This document shows positions 11,206 through 24,065 of a stretch of DNA of 64,000 nt, piece after piece. Both the position numbers and the translations under genes were made by a program. Within the stretch, counting starts at the first letter, position 1; each line of letters starts with the position of its first letter. Under the pieces are notes generated by a model. That model did not search any database. It saw only the letters and a list, made by a program, of their open reading frames with translations, and had not been told where the DNA came from. Origin of the DNA: Pseudisothecium myosuroides (lineage: Eukaryota > Streptophyta > Bryopsida > Hypnales > Lembophyllaceae); contig OX637290.1 of NCBI GenBank assembly GCA_951799445.1, positions 32,234,987 through 32,298,986 of the forward strand. The letters run 5' to 3'.

Positions 11206-13247
11206 TGTAAGCGCTTATTTACTCACCCTTGGTAAATAAGTGAGCACAACCAGGCTCTAAGTATTTTGGTGTTCAATTCTTGTCCTATGGGTGCCTAGCG
11301 TAAATCCATTGTGCCTTCCAAGCAATGGATCTTTTTTCTAAGTTCCTAACATCCACAATGTACACAAAAGCCAAAGAAATCCAACACGGCAATTTCTACT
11401 CTAACTTCTTTAATCAACAGAGGTCACGGTGGTTTTGAAGTTGAACTAGTAACAGTCAAAATTTAATAACCTTAAGTGATAGAACATTTCATACCATTTC
11501 TTAAAACATAAAATTCGACCCTACCCCTTTCTCCTAGCAGAAGTTATGGGCAGATGAAGTTTAGCCCTTGCGAGGCTATTTAAACTTCATTCATGATGTA
11601 GGACGTGCTTCCTAATTCAATAACCCTTAAAAATTGATCCCTAGATTTAGGTGGATAGGACCTACCTAAATCCTAGGTTTTGACTTGGATGAACTATTTT
11701 AGGTTGACTTCATCCGTTCCTTGACCCAAACTTCATCCTTGAATATCTCCTAGGGTTTTTGGTCTTCCTTGAAGTTTGACCCACTTTAGGGTTACTTAAG
11801 GGTCGTACTATGACTTACTAATGCTAACTTCTTCCTTTGATCAAGTTAAAACATCCTAGTCCTTTTTATCCTTGTTCTTTGAGGTTTTGATTGAATTTTG
11901 AACAGTTACTATTTTTAGAATTTTTAGAGTTGTTCCTTCTAGAGGCTAGCTTAAGCTTTCCAAAATGTTATCTTACTTGGAAATCCACCTATCCTATCAA
12001 TAGTTGTTGATGGATGAAGTTTGACCGCTAATCGGTGTTTAAAACTTCATCCGTTCATTACTCCTAACCCTAATTTGATAATTAACTTTTAATTTTACTT
12101 TTGAAATCTAAGTTATTTCTAGTTGATATTTCCTAATTTAACTTGTCTTGTTTATCTTCTAATCACTTTTCATTCAAATTAGGTCCTAAACTTCATCCCT
12201 CCATATCTCACTCGTTTTAGCTCCAAATCCTAAGTGTGAGATGGTTTTGGAAAGACCTGATTCTAATCTACAAGTTTTGAATTCTAAACTTGAGGAAGAA
12301 CCTAGGTTTAATGCTCTGAATCGGTCTCCAACTTTGGCTAAGTGTTAAAACTCCTAATTTAAACAATTAAAAAGAAGGGGAAGTGTTTAGTATTTTACCT
12401 CGAGTTGTCCTTCATCCACGGTGTTGTAGAGTAACTCTTCAAAATATTCCTAGTCTGCCATCTTCGGAGATTATTTTAGAATTTTGCTCATTGCTTGAAA
12501 ATAGGTGCTGGATACAAATTTCCTAATTCCTTCCTATTCCTTCTTTCTCTTCCTATTGCTTCTCCTTCTTTTTTTTTTGTTACTATTCTACCTCAATTAT
12601 TTAAATATCCCAAGGATTGACTAGTCTTAAACTAAAATAATTGAAATCAACTCCCAACTAATGGTTGACTCTTCAACTCCTTGGTCAATTATTACTCTAT
12701 CCAAGTTTTGATGGTTCTAATTGTTCTTTCTAGATTTCCACCTAATCCTATCTCTTCCTAAACTCTCTTCAACCTCCTAAAATGTCACTTCATCTCTCTC
12801 CATTTTCAAAGTGGTTTTGAAAGTTCCAAGTGTTCTACTTCCTATGATTTTTGAGCCTCTTTTTGCAATGAAAACGTTGCAAATTGAGATTCCTTAGTCT
12901 CCTACCTTCTTAATTTTCTTCCTCCATATCCTACTTCTAATTTTCTCTATCTTCCTAACTACTAAAATTTCTACTTTCAAGAGGCAAGATTAGGTGGAGG
13001 ATTAAGTGGCAATTAGTTTATTTTGTTTTGTTTTTAAAAGAAAGAGTTTCTTTTTTCATAAGAAAGTTTTGGAATTAGTTCGGCAAAGAGTTTTGAGACC
13101 AGTTGACAGTCCAGCACGTCCTTTGCCTAGTTCGGATTTGTTCGTTTAATTTTTGGATTTTTGGGGTGTTCTTATAAACAAAGAACTAGCTTGCCTAACA
13201 CACTTAGCTAAAAGAAAACAACTCTTGGTATTCTAATTTTTTAAGGG

Positions 13248-13465
13248 TTTTTGTCAAAGCCAAAGCTTCATTGTATTTTAGAAATTCTCCAAAACTTTTA
13301 GACAATTTGAACAAAGCAAAGTCAAAGCTTCGCTGTATTTTAGAAAATCTCCAAAACTTCTAGACAATTCGAACAAAGCAAAGTCAAAGTTTCACCTTAT
13401 TTTAGAAAATCTCCAAAACTTCTAGACAATTCGAACAAAACAAAGTCAAAGCTCCGCCATATTAG
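13248..13465 (+). repeat. 66-bp tandem repeat in R1 copy B
   Basis: Just over three units of about 66 bp, each with GTCAAAGCTTCGCTGT, TTTTAGAAAATCTCC and AAAACTTCTAGACAATTCG. The CAAAGCTTCGCCGT motif recurs in dispersed form in copy C (24,150-24,600). Confidence 0.8.
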
Positions 13466-13649
13466 AAAACCTCCTAATATTAACAGTCCAAACCAACAAA
13501 GGAGGATTGTTAGTACAACTCTACAAGGGCTAAAAACCAACACAAAACTAACACGAGGAGAGCTTGGATGATTGATAGACGCTAAAACTCGAACACAAGT
13601 TAGTTAAGATAGGTTAAAATACAACTTTCTCAAAGAAAACACTAGAGGG

Positions 13650-13684
13650 CCCCCTTAAGCGGCATCGCCAAGGTACGAAGGGGG
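13650..13684. other. Conserved R1 20-mer with hairpin flanks (copy B)
   Basis: A 7-bp stem (CCCCCTT at 13650-13656 with AAGGGGG at 13678-13684) encloses a loop containing AAGCGGCATCGCCAAGGTAC. That 20-mer is identical in copy C although the surroundings have diverged. Confidence 0.45.
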
Positions 13685-15180
13685 ATATATTCTAAAATTA
13701 GTAGAACACAACAACAATTAACAACAATTTCACAATAAGACTTTAAACAAGGCAATAAGAGAAGACTTTGAAGGGACCCCAATGTCCTTCAAAGAGAGCT
13801 CCGAAAACACCAACAATGAAGCTAAAAATGCTTCTAAAACTCACAAATTTGGCAGCGTGGCCTAAAATGGCCAAAATCCAACTAAATGGACCCAAATGTG
13901 CAAAGTGAGCCAAAATATGGCTACAAGGGGTGTTTGTGAGAGGAAAATGAACCCCCTTACATACATTTTCAAGGGTGCTCACCCCCCTCTTTTCTTAAGC
14001 CGTAATCTTATCAACTAAAACTTTCATCTTAATCTTCAATTTTTGACTTTCTACGCTGATCTATACTTTTAACTTTTGGAGATTAACTCCAAATTGAAAA
14101 CCGATTGCGTTGTTGGCTTCAAAAGGCCATTTTTAGTTTAGATTAATTTTCTACCCCTTAACCAAACTCCAAAAAACGCAACATAACCTACTGCTAATTG
14201 AACGCCAAAACGGGGTAAAAACTCAAATTTTGAAGGTTGACTTTTCTGAGAAAAGTAACTAGCCTAGGTTCTTTAGTTGGTATGGGGAAGTAAGAAAAGA
14301 CCTAGCTTTGACCTCATTCCAATTTTGTATACTCCCGATACGCAAGTCAACTCCACCGTAAACTTCAAATTTGCCAATTATCGGAGAATCTCGCCGGTTC
14401 GGGCACTTCTAGCTATCGGAATGTCTTGAAACTTGGTGGGGCATCTTATTAGCATAAAAGAAGTTAGTCTAATTTTTAGTGAGATTTTACCGCAACCTGG
14501 GTAATTTCTAGGAATTTCCCATCGTAGATTTTGGCGGTTGACCGTCCGGAAGGGCATCTTCTGTAAGTCAAAAAAGTCAGAAACTTTTTATGGAACCTCT
14601 CATGGAATTCCACAAAGGATTTGCAAGCTTATATTTTTATTTTGCACAAAGGTCAAAGGAGAATCAAATTCTGTCATCTCCTTTTAATTCCGGCAACTAG
14701 GGAATCTTTCACATACAAGGGAATCTTGGCAAGTCGATTTCGCCATTGAGTGTCAAATGTGATTTCCACCCTAAAACTTCGTATTCCACCCGTAGATTCC
14801 TCTTATGGGTCCATCTTGAGTTTGTAACTTCTACAGGCCAACAATTGGGGTTTCCGCTATTTCTTCGATGCTATGGGGAAAGTGAAAACTATCTCTGGGA
14901 ATGGACTTAGGACCTCAACGGTGTTCCCTCAAACCAATTTTAGCCATAAGATGTCACATGTCCCGTAGATTTAGGCTGTTTGGGCCTGTTAGCCCTTAAT
15001 TCTACTATTTACCGATATTTTCACGTTTTAACCTATGTACAAGTGAAAATAGGATTTATTTGGGGGAAAACAACCTATAAGGAACCAAATGCTATTGAAC
15101 TTTCCGGATATTACGGTTAGTTACTGATTGGTCACCTGGATTTTCAGGTGTTCTTTTTTTGGCTTTTTGTTTGGGCTTTT

Positions 15181-16108
15181 TAAGTGAAGGGCAGCTTGTT
15201 GCCCTTTCATTCTAGCCTTGCCCATTTTGTGTGCATTAGTTTATGTTCATAGTCTCTCTTCTCTAATCTGAGCCACTAAGTGGACATTCGGATTTCTGGC
15301 TATGTGTGCGTTTTCTTGAGTCGTTTATGAATGGTGAAAGTGTGAGAGAAGGCAGATGAGGGGGAATCCGGGTTGAGAATTAGTTGGACCTGATTTGAGC
15401 GAGTAAGTTTGTGAGGAAACTTTACAGGACTTGTGAGTAAGGACTTGTGCGTGGTACCTTTAAATTGCCGTAACGGTGATCCGGTTCTAAGGAGTGGTGG
15501 GGATGCGAGTCCGGAATCCAGGGAGGGTTCCGAGCGGAGATAAGCGACCGCCAGCGGAAAATCCCCACTCACCGGAAGGTCTGCCAACCATAGGATCAGT
15601 CTGGTAGATAGATGCACGAATCTCTTCCAATTCCGGCTGTCTTGATCTGTCGTTGTAGTAGAAGCGGAAGGATGCAATTCTGAGTGACCTGTTTTCCGGG
15701 CAAGCTACCCAGGGAATTGTGAGGATGATTACTTTCTCTATTCTACAGTAAAAACTCGGTTAGGATTGTTTTGTGTGAAGTTTTGTGCAGAGAAATAGAT
15801 GTCTATGAGTGGTGTGTTCCTACCCTTCTAAAAGATCAAATGCGGACACCCTGAGGGTAAAACAGGGGAATAGAAAACCAGTTAAAGTCGAGAAGTGAGA
15901 CCCGAATTCCGGATCATACCGGAAACCGGAAAGAGATAGATCCGAATTGGGATCCGGAAGACCATTGTATAAGAAATAGGAAAAGAAAGAGGTGTTGCTT
16001 GGGGTTTTGTTGTTTGGATTACAATTCGGATATTCCTCAGCTTGCTGAAACATACTAGATTCTCCTGGGACGATATTTCGTGTTATCTTATCATCATTTT
16101 GGTGTTAA
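15181..16108. other. Unassigned stretch before the CACTA gene
   Basis: There is no recognised protein or repeat. The minus-strand frames at 15,300-15,677 (125 codons) and 15,820-16,053 look like chance. Missing N-terminal exons of the CACTA transposase, or its 5' end, may lie here, but I could not place a CACTA terminus. Confidence 0.35.
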
Positions 16109-19100
16109 GGATACTTAAGCCTAGATTGCGCGTACGACAAGGGCTCGGAGAATGAGAACCTCATGGAGTGTCCAACTTGTGGAGCTCAACGGTACATAGC
16201 AGGGTCGGACACCGTACCCGTGAAAGTGCTACTGTACTTTCCCATTGTACCACGTCTGCAACGGATGTACCGTTGTCCCGAGGTTGTAAAACTCATGAGG
16301 TGGCATGCTGCCAACCACTCTTCAGATGGTATCATGCGCTCAGTGGTGGATAGTGAACAATGGGCTGCTATAAAAGACATTGACCCAGATTTTGAAACTG
16401 AACAGAGGAACGTGTATTTGGGTTTAATTGCGGATGGAGTGAATCCTTTTGGTAACCAGAGCGTGAAGCAATCCGTATGGCCCTTACTGGTTGTGATTTA
16501 CAATCTACCGCCGTGGCTGGCGACACGGAAGTTTTTTCTGACTTTGTCGATGATTATCCCAGGTATGTTACAGTCGTTGTATTTTGCACTTTGACAGGAC
16601 TTAGAAGGTTTGAAATTGGTAATGGCGACAAATAATTGCTAATTGTGGAAGGCTGCATACTTAAAAACAACAGTTGCCTATAGATAGGGATTCATATTTT
16701 ATGAGGCGCCTCTCCATGCACATGTACTGTTAGGCTAGGAGTGAACACGGTCTGTACATGTGCTGAAGAATCTTACGGCGGTGTATTCATTTCCAATAAT
16801 GTTGTCCGAAGTAGGAATGCCTTCACATGGTAGAAATGAAGAAAGTCAAAGAAGAACTACAGGTTGAAAAGTATGTTGTAACAGTTGAAGGTCTTGCAGG
16901 TGAGAGAGCTCCTTCAGCGGAAGTCTTCGACGTGTTCTTAGGTCCCCTCGTACGAGAGCTGCAGACGCTTTGGCAAGGGGTTCCAATGGTTGACATGTCG
17001 CAGCCAGTTGAAGATTGGCTTTCAGATATAGGGGAATCTTATTGTGAACCTTTCACTCGATTTAATCCACCGGATTTGCCTGCTTATGGGCTCATATCAG
17101 GGCATCAAGTGAAAGGATACAAAGGTTGTCCAGTTTGTGGAGGCAACACATGCGCTGAGCATTCGAACATTCTGAAAAAAATTATATACATGGGTCACCG
17201 TCGCTTCTTACGAATGAACCATCAATACAGGAGGGCGAGGGTGGCATTTAACGGGCAGCAGGAGATGCGCCCAGCACCCCAAAGAGCTTCTGGCGCAGAA
17301 GTCCAGAACTTCGGTGAACAACGTCAGCAATTCCTCGAAACAGGCGGCCTTGAAGATGACGCTCGTTATCCAATCTTCGAGCATGGCATCAAAAGATTAA
17401 GCATCTTCTTCCTTCTGCCGTATTGGGAGGTAAGAGGATATGTGTGAAGTCTGCTTTATATGCTCGAGCGCATGTTCTTGGGCTACGATATTGTCTACCT
17501 TGCTTCGACTTCTGTCTGGCGTAATATATTTCAATGTGGACGGAGTGTGAAAGGTATTCACGTGTGACAGGGTCCATTCTGAGGTACATGTGTTCTTGTT
17601 TATCGACTGGACGTTTACCATGCCTAGGGCAGTCAGAGAAATATCTTGAACCGCATTCTGTACGATTTTTGGTCTTGCAGAAGTTGCCAATTTGACATGT
17701 CCTCGATGTTATGCATTGTGAAAAAACCTTTGTGAGAACATAGTAAAGACATTCATGGGAGAAAAAGATAAGCCCCAAACGCGAATGGATATGCAGGTAC
17801 GAGGTATCAGACCGAATTTGTGGCTTCAGTCTGTAGGAGGTAACGGTGACAGGTTCTTTGTACCAGATGTTCCATATGTGCTCTCTAGAAGTGATCGCAT
17901 AGAATTCCTGGAGAACTTGAGGAACATCAAATTCCCATCTGGATATGTATCCAACTTACACAAGCGAGTGTCCAATGGACAGCTGCGAGGACTCAAAAGC
18001 CATGACTATCACGTGTTGATGCAACAGGTTCTTCCTGCATGCTTGAGGGGACTGGGAGATCCCCGTGTGGTTGGCACTGTTACTCGAGTGAGCCGGCTCT
18101 ATTGACGACTGTGTTCAAAATCTGTGCACCGTGACAGTCAGCAGCAGATGATGCTTGATGCAGCGGAGGTACTGTCCAGCATGGAGAAAGACTTCCCCCC
18201 CTCTTTCTTCGACATCATGGTGCACTTGACTGTACATCTGGTCGAAGAATTATTCATCTGTGGCCCTGTACAGACAAGGTGGATGTACCCATTTGAAAGG
18301 TACTATAAGGGATTGAAAGTGTTTGTTCGCAATTTGGCGAAGCCAGAGGGGAGCATCGCACAAGGGTATCAAGTAGAAGAGGCTCTCAGATTCATCACAG
18401 AGTACATGGCGCAATACCGACCCACTAGCAGACGAGTCTAGGATGATAAGGAAGACCCCACCATGACAGATGAAATTCTAGAAGGGAAAGGGTGTACAAG
18501 GATTTTATCCGAGGACCTGAAGGACTCGCTGCATGCATTTGTTTGCAACAATGCCGCTTTGTTGGAGCCGTATTGGGAGTAAGTTTTTATTCCTATTATT
18601 TCAGTTTTTTTCCTCAATTATTTGTGCTGTCCTCAATTATAACTTATAAGCGGAGAAGGATTTTAGAGAATTTAATAATTTTGGCGTGAGCAGATGCATT
18701 CCGTAATTTCAGAAATGGGATGTGTAAGTTACTAAAATATGACATGGACGTCCTAGTTTTGGTTGCCTATTCTTCCTGTGCATGTTCAATGCCGTTTTTT
18801 GTCCTCGTTGTGCATTGTGTCAAGAAAGAACTAGCACTGATCATTGCAAAGAGCAGCCAAGAGGTGCAAGCCAGTGCCGTAGACGGGACACAGAGGAGGG
18901 AGCGGGGATTTTTTTGCCAAACGAACATATGTTAATTGCGAGGAAGTGCAAATTGCACTGCTCCTAGTTATCGCTTCGCTTCTTCAAGTGTTGTATTGTT
19001 GAACGCTGCTGCTATTGGTGTATATATCTTGTGCAGACGGTATGTACAGTATCACTCGGCAAGAATCGCATCTCGACTAGCGTTTTGGAGACAGTATCCA

Positions 19101-19934
19101 CGTCGCAGAGGCCGCCAACTGGAGCCATACCTAGCGAACCTACATCAGCCCTTGAAATTCCCAGATTGGCTGCAGTTGGAGGTTGAAGCTGAGCAAGTAC
19201 ATGGTAAGGACATGAAATCTGAGGCAGATGTTGTGCATCTGTCCCGTCCACCATCTAATCGGGCCACAAAGTATAGAAGCATGTGGGCATATGGGAATCA
19301 CCTACGAGTTGCTACTGTGGAGGCCCACCTAAAGACCTGTGATTCCGGGGTGGCGGCCACCTTTCGCCGACCTTGTCGTGTAGGCTTGCGGGACCCAAAC
19401 CCTGTCATGGCTGAAATCGAGTACGTTGGGCATCTCGAGGAGATAATAGAGCTCAATTATAGGGGCTTCTGCATGGTGGTACTTATATGCTCATGGGTAA
19501 ATGCCAATTACCGAGGAAACATGGCTACTATTAAAAAAGGCAAATGGGGGTTTTCTATTGCTAATTTCGAGAGATTGATTCCGTTTGGCCCAAAATGCTT
19601 TGCTCTTCCTCTACACATTGAGCAAGTCTTCTACAGCGATGCGCGGGAGGAGCCAGGATGGAGAGTTATACTTCGAAAAGAAGTGAGAGGCAAAAGAGTT
19701 CACGAATCTGTAGGAGCGGAGGAGGGTGGCGGACTGTTCGACATCGGCCTGGATGCGAACCATGAAGGTCTTCGGGCGCCCGCTGTAGTCTTGGAGGAGA
19801 ATCCCTTACCGTCTGGGATAGGGCAGACTATCTATAGAGAGGAGGCATTTGCGGAGTGGAGGGAAGACCCGAATCTAGTCTTTGACGCCAATGTCGGAGA
19901 CTCAGGGTCATCATCCGAAGGAGAATGGGAATGA
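16109..19934 (+). pseudogene. CACTA (En/Spm) Tnp2-type transposase, decayed, four exons readable
   Basis: Exon 1 (16109-16562) encodes MECPTCGAQRY and LGLIADGVNPFGN, typical of the Transposase_21 core. It ends CCAG with GTATGT donor. Exon 2 (16900-17429) continues in phase with VFDVFLGPLVRELQTLW, FPAYG-like LPAYGLISG and YMGHRRFLRMNHQYRR, and ends PYWE with GTAAGA. Exon 3 (17681-18578) carries the LDVMH region, then DUF4218 (GLKSHDYHVLMQQVLP, PPSFFDIMVHLTVHL, RWMYPFERY). Exon 4 (19037-19934) carries DUF4216 (MWAYGNHLRVATVE, YVGHLEEI, ANFERLIPFG) and an acidic C-terminus. Breaks: TGA at 17693, a one-base deletion near 17,723, TGA at 18103 and TAG at 18439. The N-terminal exon is missing or unrecognised. 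In intact elements this enzyme cuts CACTA ends. Confidence 0.9.
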
Positions 19935-21212
19935 GGGCTTCACTTGTTCAGCCGTTTAGGTAAGAGGTGACCTCCAAAGAAGGGCTATGTTTGCAATCAC
20001 AGGAATAATAGAAAATATTCTGACATCAGGAAATTCGAGACTTGGATGAATAGCCCAGTAGGTGCAGACATTTCAGAATGGCTTGGTTACCAAAATGACG
20101 ATCCTCAACTGCAATGTTTTCATTGTGCAGTAGAGAAGTCGGTCTATATTGACATGACACCATTCCTTACTGTGGTTTTCTTTGTGGTGTCTGTCAATGC
20201 ATTTTCTTGCAGGTGCACTTCAAAGTACCAACGGCAACGAAGCAACAATTGCTCGCCCTTCCAGAGCAATAGCCGTATGAGGGAACTAGTATGAGGTAGC
20301 AATATCAGGTGCACTAAGCTGTGAAGGTTTCAGTGGTACAAGTGCGATGCACCATTTTGCAGAGGATTTATAGATTTGTCTATTTTCTTGGGTCTTGTGC
20401 TACTAGTTCTTGTGAATGGAGCGGTTGGAAATTGAACGCAAGTGCTACATATGTGGAAGGTAGAAATGTGCAACCCACTAGGACATACGTGCAGTACTAA
20501 GTTTATGAGGCCATATAGCAAAAATAACAGAAAGTAGTGGAGGCTGCTCAGGTCCGAAGTGTTAGTGTTTTTGGAAAGAAGTGAATAGTTTGGCATCAGT
20601 GTAGGCTTCCTTGGAGGGCCTCGAGGAGGGCCTTCATAGAACTTGAACATGAAACAGAAGGCATTAATTTTTATTTTGGAAATTTTAGCATTGTTCACTT
20701 CAGGAAGACTCTGCAGTTGCTTGACAACGGAGCTCTAAATTTTCTGATGTAGTAGCTATATGTAAGTGACGTGAAGGTTCATTTGCATGAATGGCTTTAA
20801 TTTATGCCTATTTCCAAAAAATTAGGAATCTGACGGAAGAGGGTCTATTACCTTCTTTAGTCCGTGAATGACAGGTGGCAAATGAAAGTGCATGTGGATA
20901 GTAGTCTCCCCAGCAGGCAAGCCGTGACTGGTGCTTATTTATTTCTCCAGAGCCATTGAATTCCGTTTCATTCGTTCAAAAAAAGATCTGAATTGCAAAA
21001 AAATATTAAAAAATAAAAAAATAAAAAGTAAATAAATACATTATCTAAAAAATCTGCCAATTTTTTTTTTTTAAATTTAAAAAGGAAGGAGTTCAATGCA
21101 ATAGAGTGGGAAAGAATCCCAAAAAACCCGTTAAGCTTTAACAATGGCATGTGGAAGCTGTTTGAAGTACCCATGTACAGCACTCTATGTATCCTGTAAT
21201 GAATAGGCCGTG
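19935..21212. other. Flank after the CACTA gene, no gene seen
   Basis: No coding signal. An A/T-rich tract at 20,980-21,080 follows TTCATTCGTTCAAAAAAA, which resembles the tail of the LINE at 36.6 kb, so an old retroposon 3' end is possible. No second CACTA gene (TnpA type) was recognised. Confidence 0.35.
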
Positions 21213-21345
21213 CACTAGTAGAAAATTCAATTTTTCTGTTGTTTTGGTCGTGTTGTTTCGGACAAAATTTGACAAAAATCTGTTGATTTCAACAGATTTC
21301 AACAACGCGACCAAAACAACAGAAAAATTGAATTTTCTACTAGTG
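21213..21345. mobile_element. 133-bp CACTA-type miniature element
   Basis: The element begins CACTAGTAGAAAATTCAA and ends with its inverse complement. The inverted arms are about 45 bp with one mismatch, and the centre holds a smaller palindrome around ATCTGTTG. It is flanked on both sides by GTG (21210-21212 and 21346-21348), the 3-bp target duplication expected for CACTA elements. It has no coding capacity; nearly symmetrical open frames on both strands are a consequence of the palindrome. Confidence 0.88.
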
Positions 21346-21739
21346 GTGCCAGAACTTCTGTACACACAATAAATTCTTCAATTCCTGCCAACTAAGCACG
21401 CCACATAGGCAAATTGTTCATGAGGGCCTCAACTCTGCAGAAACTCAGCCTTCATTTTGAATTAAAACTTGCCAAATCAAGAGACAAAAATTTAAAATTG
21501 TCAGGATCAACATGAAATAATTGATCTTCTGTTAATTAGGTACCGTTTTTCTTGTAGTGCATTGCCGTTGGAATCCCATTTGAATTTGCCAAGGTCTTAC
21601 TTTTCTTGGGGCTGCGGGGGAAAGAGGAGACTTTGGCTTGATGGAACAAACCGACCTTTGGGATGAGGGCCTGCCAGCTCTGGTACTTGGAGGCAAGGCC
21701 TGAAGGGTACATGAGGCAAGGGGAACCATGAAACCTTAG

Positions 21740-22700
21740 GGGTAGATTCTAAAAGTAGAGTAAGAGTTGAAACTCTAATAGTAGTTTAACTTCTAAGTGT
21801 ACTCTAGGTTTTTAACGTCCCAAACTAATTAGAGAATTTAACTTCAAAATTTAATGCTACCGTTTGACTTTGTTTTAACTTTTGACTCCAAGTTTTTGCT
21901 CCTAACCAACTCTAAAATCTACCTTCGAAAATTAACTCTATGTTTTGACTTTAACTTCAAGTTTTCACTTCCCTATTTTATTCTAAATTTACCTTCTACG
22001 TATAACTCTAGATTTTTGACTTTTTACTCTAAATTTTTACTTCTCAAATTAATCCCAAATTTTAACCTCTAGGTTTGACTCTACGTTTTCACTTTGACTC
22101 TAGATATTTCCTACTTCCAACTAACTCTAAGATTTACCCTCTAAATCTAACTATAACTTTTCACTTTTCACTTTAGCTTTTTACTCTAACTCTTTACTTC
22201 CCCCCTTGACTCTAAAGTTTAACCTTTAAATTTAATCTTAACTTTTGACTTTAGGCTTTTGACTTTCTATTTCCAAATTTAACCCTATCGTTTTAATCCT
22301 AGATGAACTCTAAATGTTATTCCAAGCTTTACTTCTAAATTTTACTTCCACAATTTACTCCAAGTTTTGACTTCTAATTTTTACTCTATTCCTAACTCAA
22401 AAATCTACTTCCTAAGTTGATTTTTAATTCTACTGTTGACCTCTACTTTCTACTCTAATTTTTGACTCCCTAATTAACTCTAAACTCTTACATGAACCTA
22501 CCCTAAGATTTGACTTGAGAGTTTAAACCTCTAAGTTAAAATTCCAAATTAATTCTATATTTTAACTCCCCAAAGTTAACTCTAGATTTTGACCTTAGAA
22601 GTTTAACTTTAAAAATTAAAATGTAATTTGACTCTAATTCTAACTGCTAATTAATCCCTAATTTTAATCTAAATCCTCTTTTTACCCTAAATTCCTAAGT
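21740..22700 (+). repeat. C/T-skewed degenerate short repeat
   Basis: About 960 bp in which phrases such as AACTCTAAATTTTGACTTC recur imperfectly every 20-30 bp. The plus strand is very rich in T and C with almost no G. This explains the 72-codon Leu/Phe-rich open frame at 21,854, which is not a gene. Confidence 0.7.
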
Positions 22701-23593
22701 TCCGTCCATGGTTCTTTTTAGATGAAATTTTATTCAAAATTCCTCTGTCCTACCCCCTATCGCTTAACTTAGCCTAACGCGGTCAGTTTACGGTCAAATC
22801 TTAATTATAAGATGTTTTCGGAAACCTCTATTCCTAATCTATATCTTTTTGACTCTAAACTTCTAATTTGCACTAATCTTGGATGCTAATCACGCTCTAA
22901 GGGCTGATTAGGAAAATAAATGCTAATTAGGGAGAAACATCAAAGATTAAATTAAAAACTCACCTCTTCACTACCGGTGTCGGAAATAACTTCGTCCACG
23001 TCCACGTGTACATCCTCACGCTCCATGGTAGTCCTTGGCTTTGTTTTGAATTTTTCCCAAGCTCACCGCTTATTTTAGAAAATATTACAATTTTTGATGA
23101 TCTAAACTCCTTCTTTCCTCTTCCCCCTTCTTTTCTTTCTTCCTCTTTCTTCTACTCGAGCACTATTCCACCTAAGCTTTTATGAGTCTTACACTATGGT
23201 TTCAAATTCCAAGGAGGGGTTTAAGAGGCCAACTATCCTCTTACACAATTTTGCCTTTGTGTCATCCTAATCCTCCTCCCAACGGTCACCACAAATTCTC
23301 AAGATTTCCTTCCCTAAGTCTACCTAGGCTTAGACCTAGGTCACTATTTATCGTCTCTCTCTTTTTTGTTCTCTACTTCATCTCCTTCTTCCTAATCTCC
23401 CTCCATTGCTCATGTGTGTATTTGGTTGGTTAGAATGGAGGTTTCAAGTGTGCGTGCAGGTGTGACGTGGAGGTTGCAAATATGTGTGTAAGAGTGATGT
23501 GAGGTGTTGACTCTCTTTCTTCCCCTCCCTTTGTCCTTTAGTCACAACTTGGAAGTTTTGGAATTTTGGCCTTGGACCCCCACTGGGTTTAAT

Positions 23594-23712
23594 TGGTTTC
23601 TAAACTAGCTCTATCTCTGATTCCCTAAACTAGATCTATCACTGGTTTCCTAAACTAGATCTATCACTGATTTCCTAAACTAGATCTATAACTAATTTCT
23701 TAAACTAGGTCC
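23594..23712 (+). repeat. 27-bp tandem repeat
   Basis: About four and a half units of TTTCCTAAACTAGATCTATC followed by a short ACTGA or ACTAA tail, with small differences between units. Confidence 0.8.
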
Positions 23713-23884
23713 TGATTAGTGGAGAGTTTTTTTCAAACAAAAAATCAAAATTGGGGCCCCGCAGGGCATCATCCCGTTTTTGGTCTGAAATCAGCCATGA
23801 TGTATGTAAGTTATGGTCCAATCCACCGAATCACCAAACCGGCCAAAAGTGGGCGCTGGGACAGGCAATGTACCGGCCTTGGCT

Positions 23885-24065
23885 GGGCTCCCCGTTACCG
23901 CCGCTGGGCTCCCCAGTACTGCCGGCTGGGCTCCCCGTTACTGCCGCTGGGCTCCTGGTTCTACCGGCTGGCTCTCCGTTACTGCCGCTGGACTGGCTAG
24001 TACGCTGGGTTGGCTGGTACGCTGGGCTGGCTGGTACGCTGGCTGGCTTGGTACGCTGGTCACCA
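23885..24065 (+). repeat. GC-rich minisatellite
   Basis: First come units of about 20-24 bp around GGGCTCCCCGTTACTGCCGC, then shorter units around GGCTGGTACGCTGGGCT. All three plus frames stay open across it, which is a property of the repeat, so the overlapping 90-110-codon frames are not annotated as genes. Confidence 0.8.

Larger units (their letters stand above)
6362..11232 (+). mobile_element. Possible extent of the hAT element
   Basis: The left edge reads CCAGGGTCACAAATAG at 6362 and the right edge, on the complementary strand, reads CCAAGGGTGAGTAAATAAG from 11232. These align as a degenerate inverted repeat of hAT type. They enclose decamer clusters on both sides, a TATA box and the transposase gene. 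No convincing 8-bp target duplication is visible, so the exact ends are tentative. Confidence 0.35.
11240..15180. repeat. R1 long repeat, copy B
   Basis: A non-coding block shares the layout of 21,740-26,345 in the same order. It has a C/T-rich section, a stretch around GATGGTTTTGGAAAGACC, a pyrimidine-rich stretch (12,520-12,600), a tandem CAAAGCTTCGC section, the conserved 20-mer near 13,660 and the block starting near 14,100 that matches copy A. It is much more diverged from A and C than those are from each other. No protein-coding remains seen. Confidence 0.6.

Noticed and set aside
13639..13650. CACTAGAGGG as the 5' terminus of the Tnp2 element
   Set aside because: It lies inside R1 copy B, and no matching 3' end or GTG-like duplication was found.
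15300..15677. 125-codon minus-strand gene
   Set aside because: No domain, no splice or promoter context, and composition typical of chance frames in this GC-moderate stretch.
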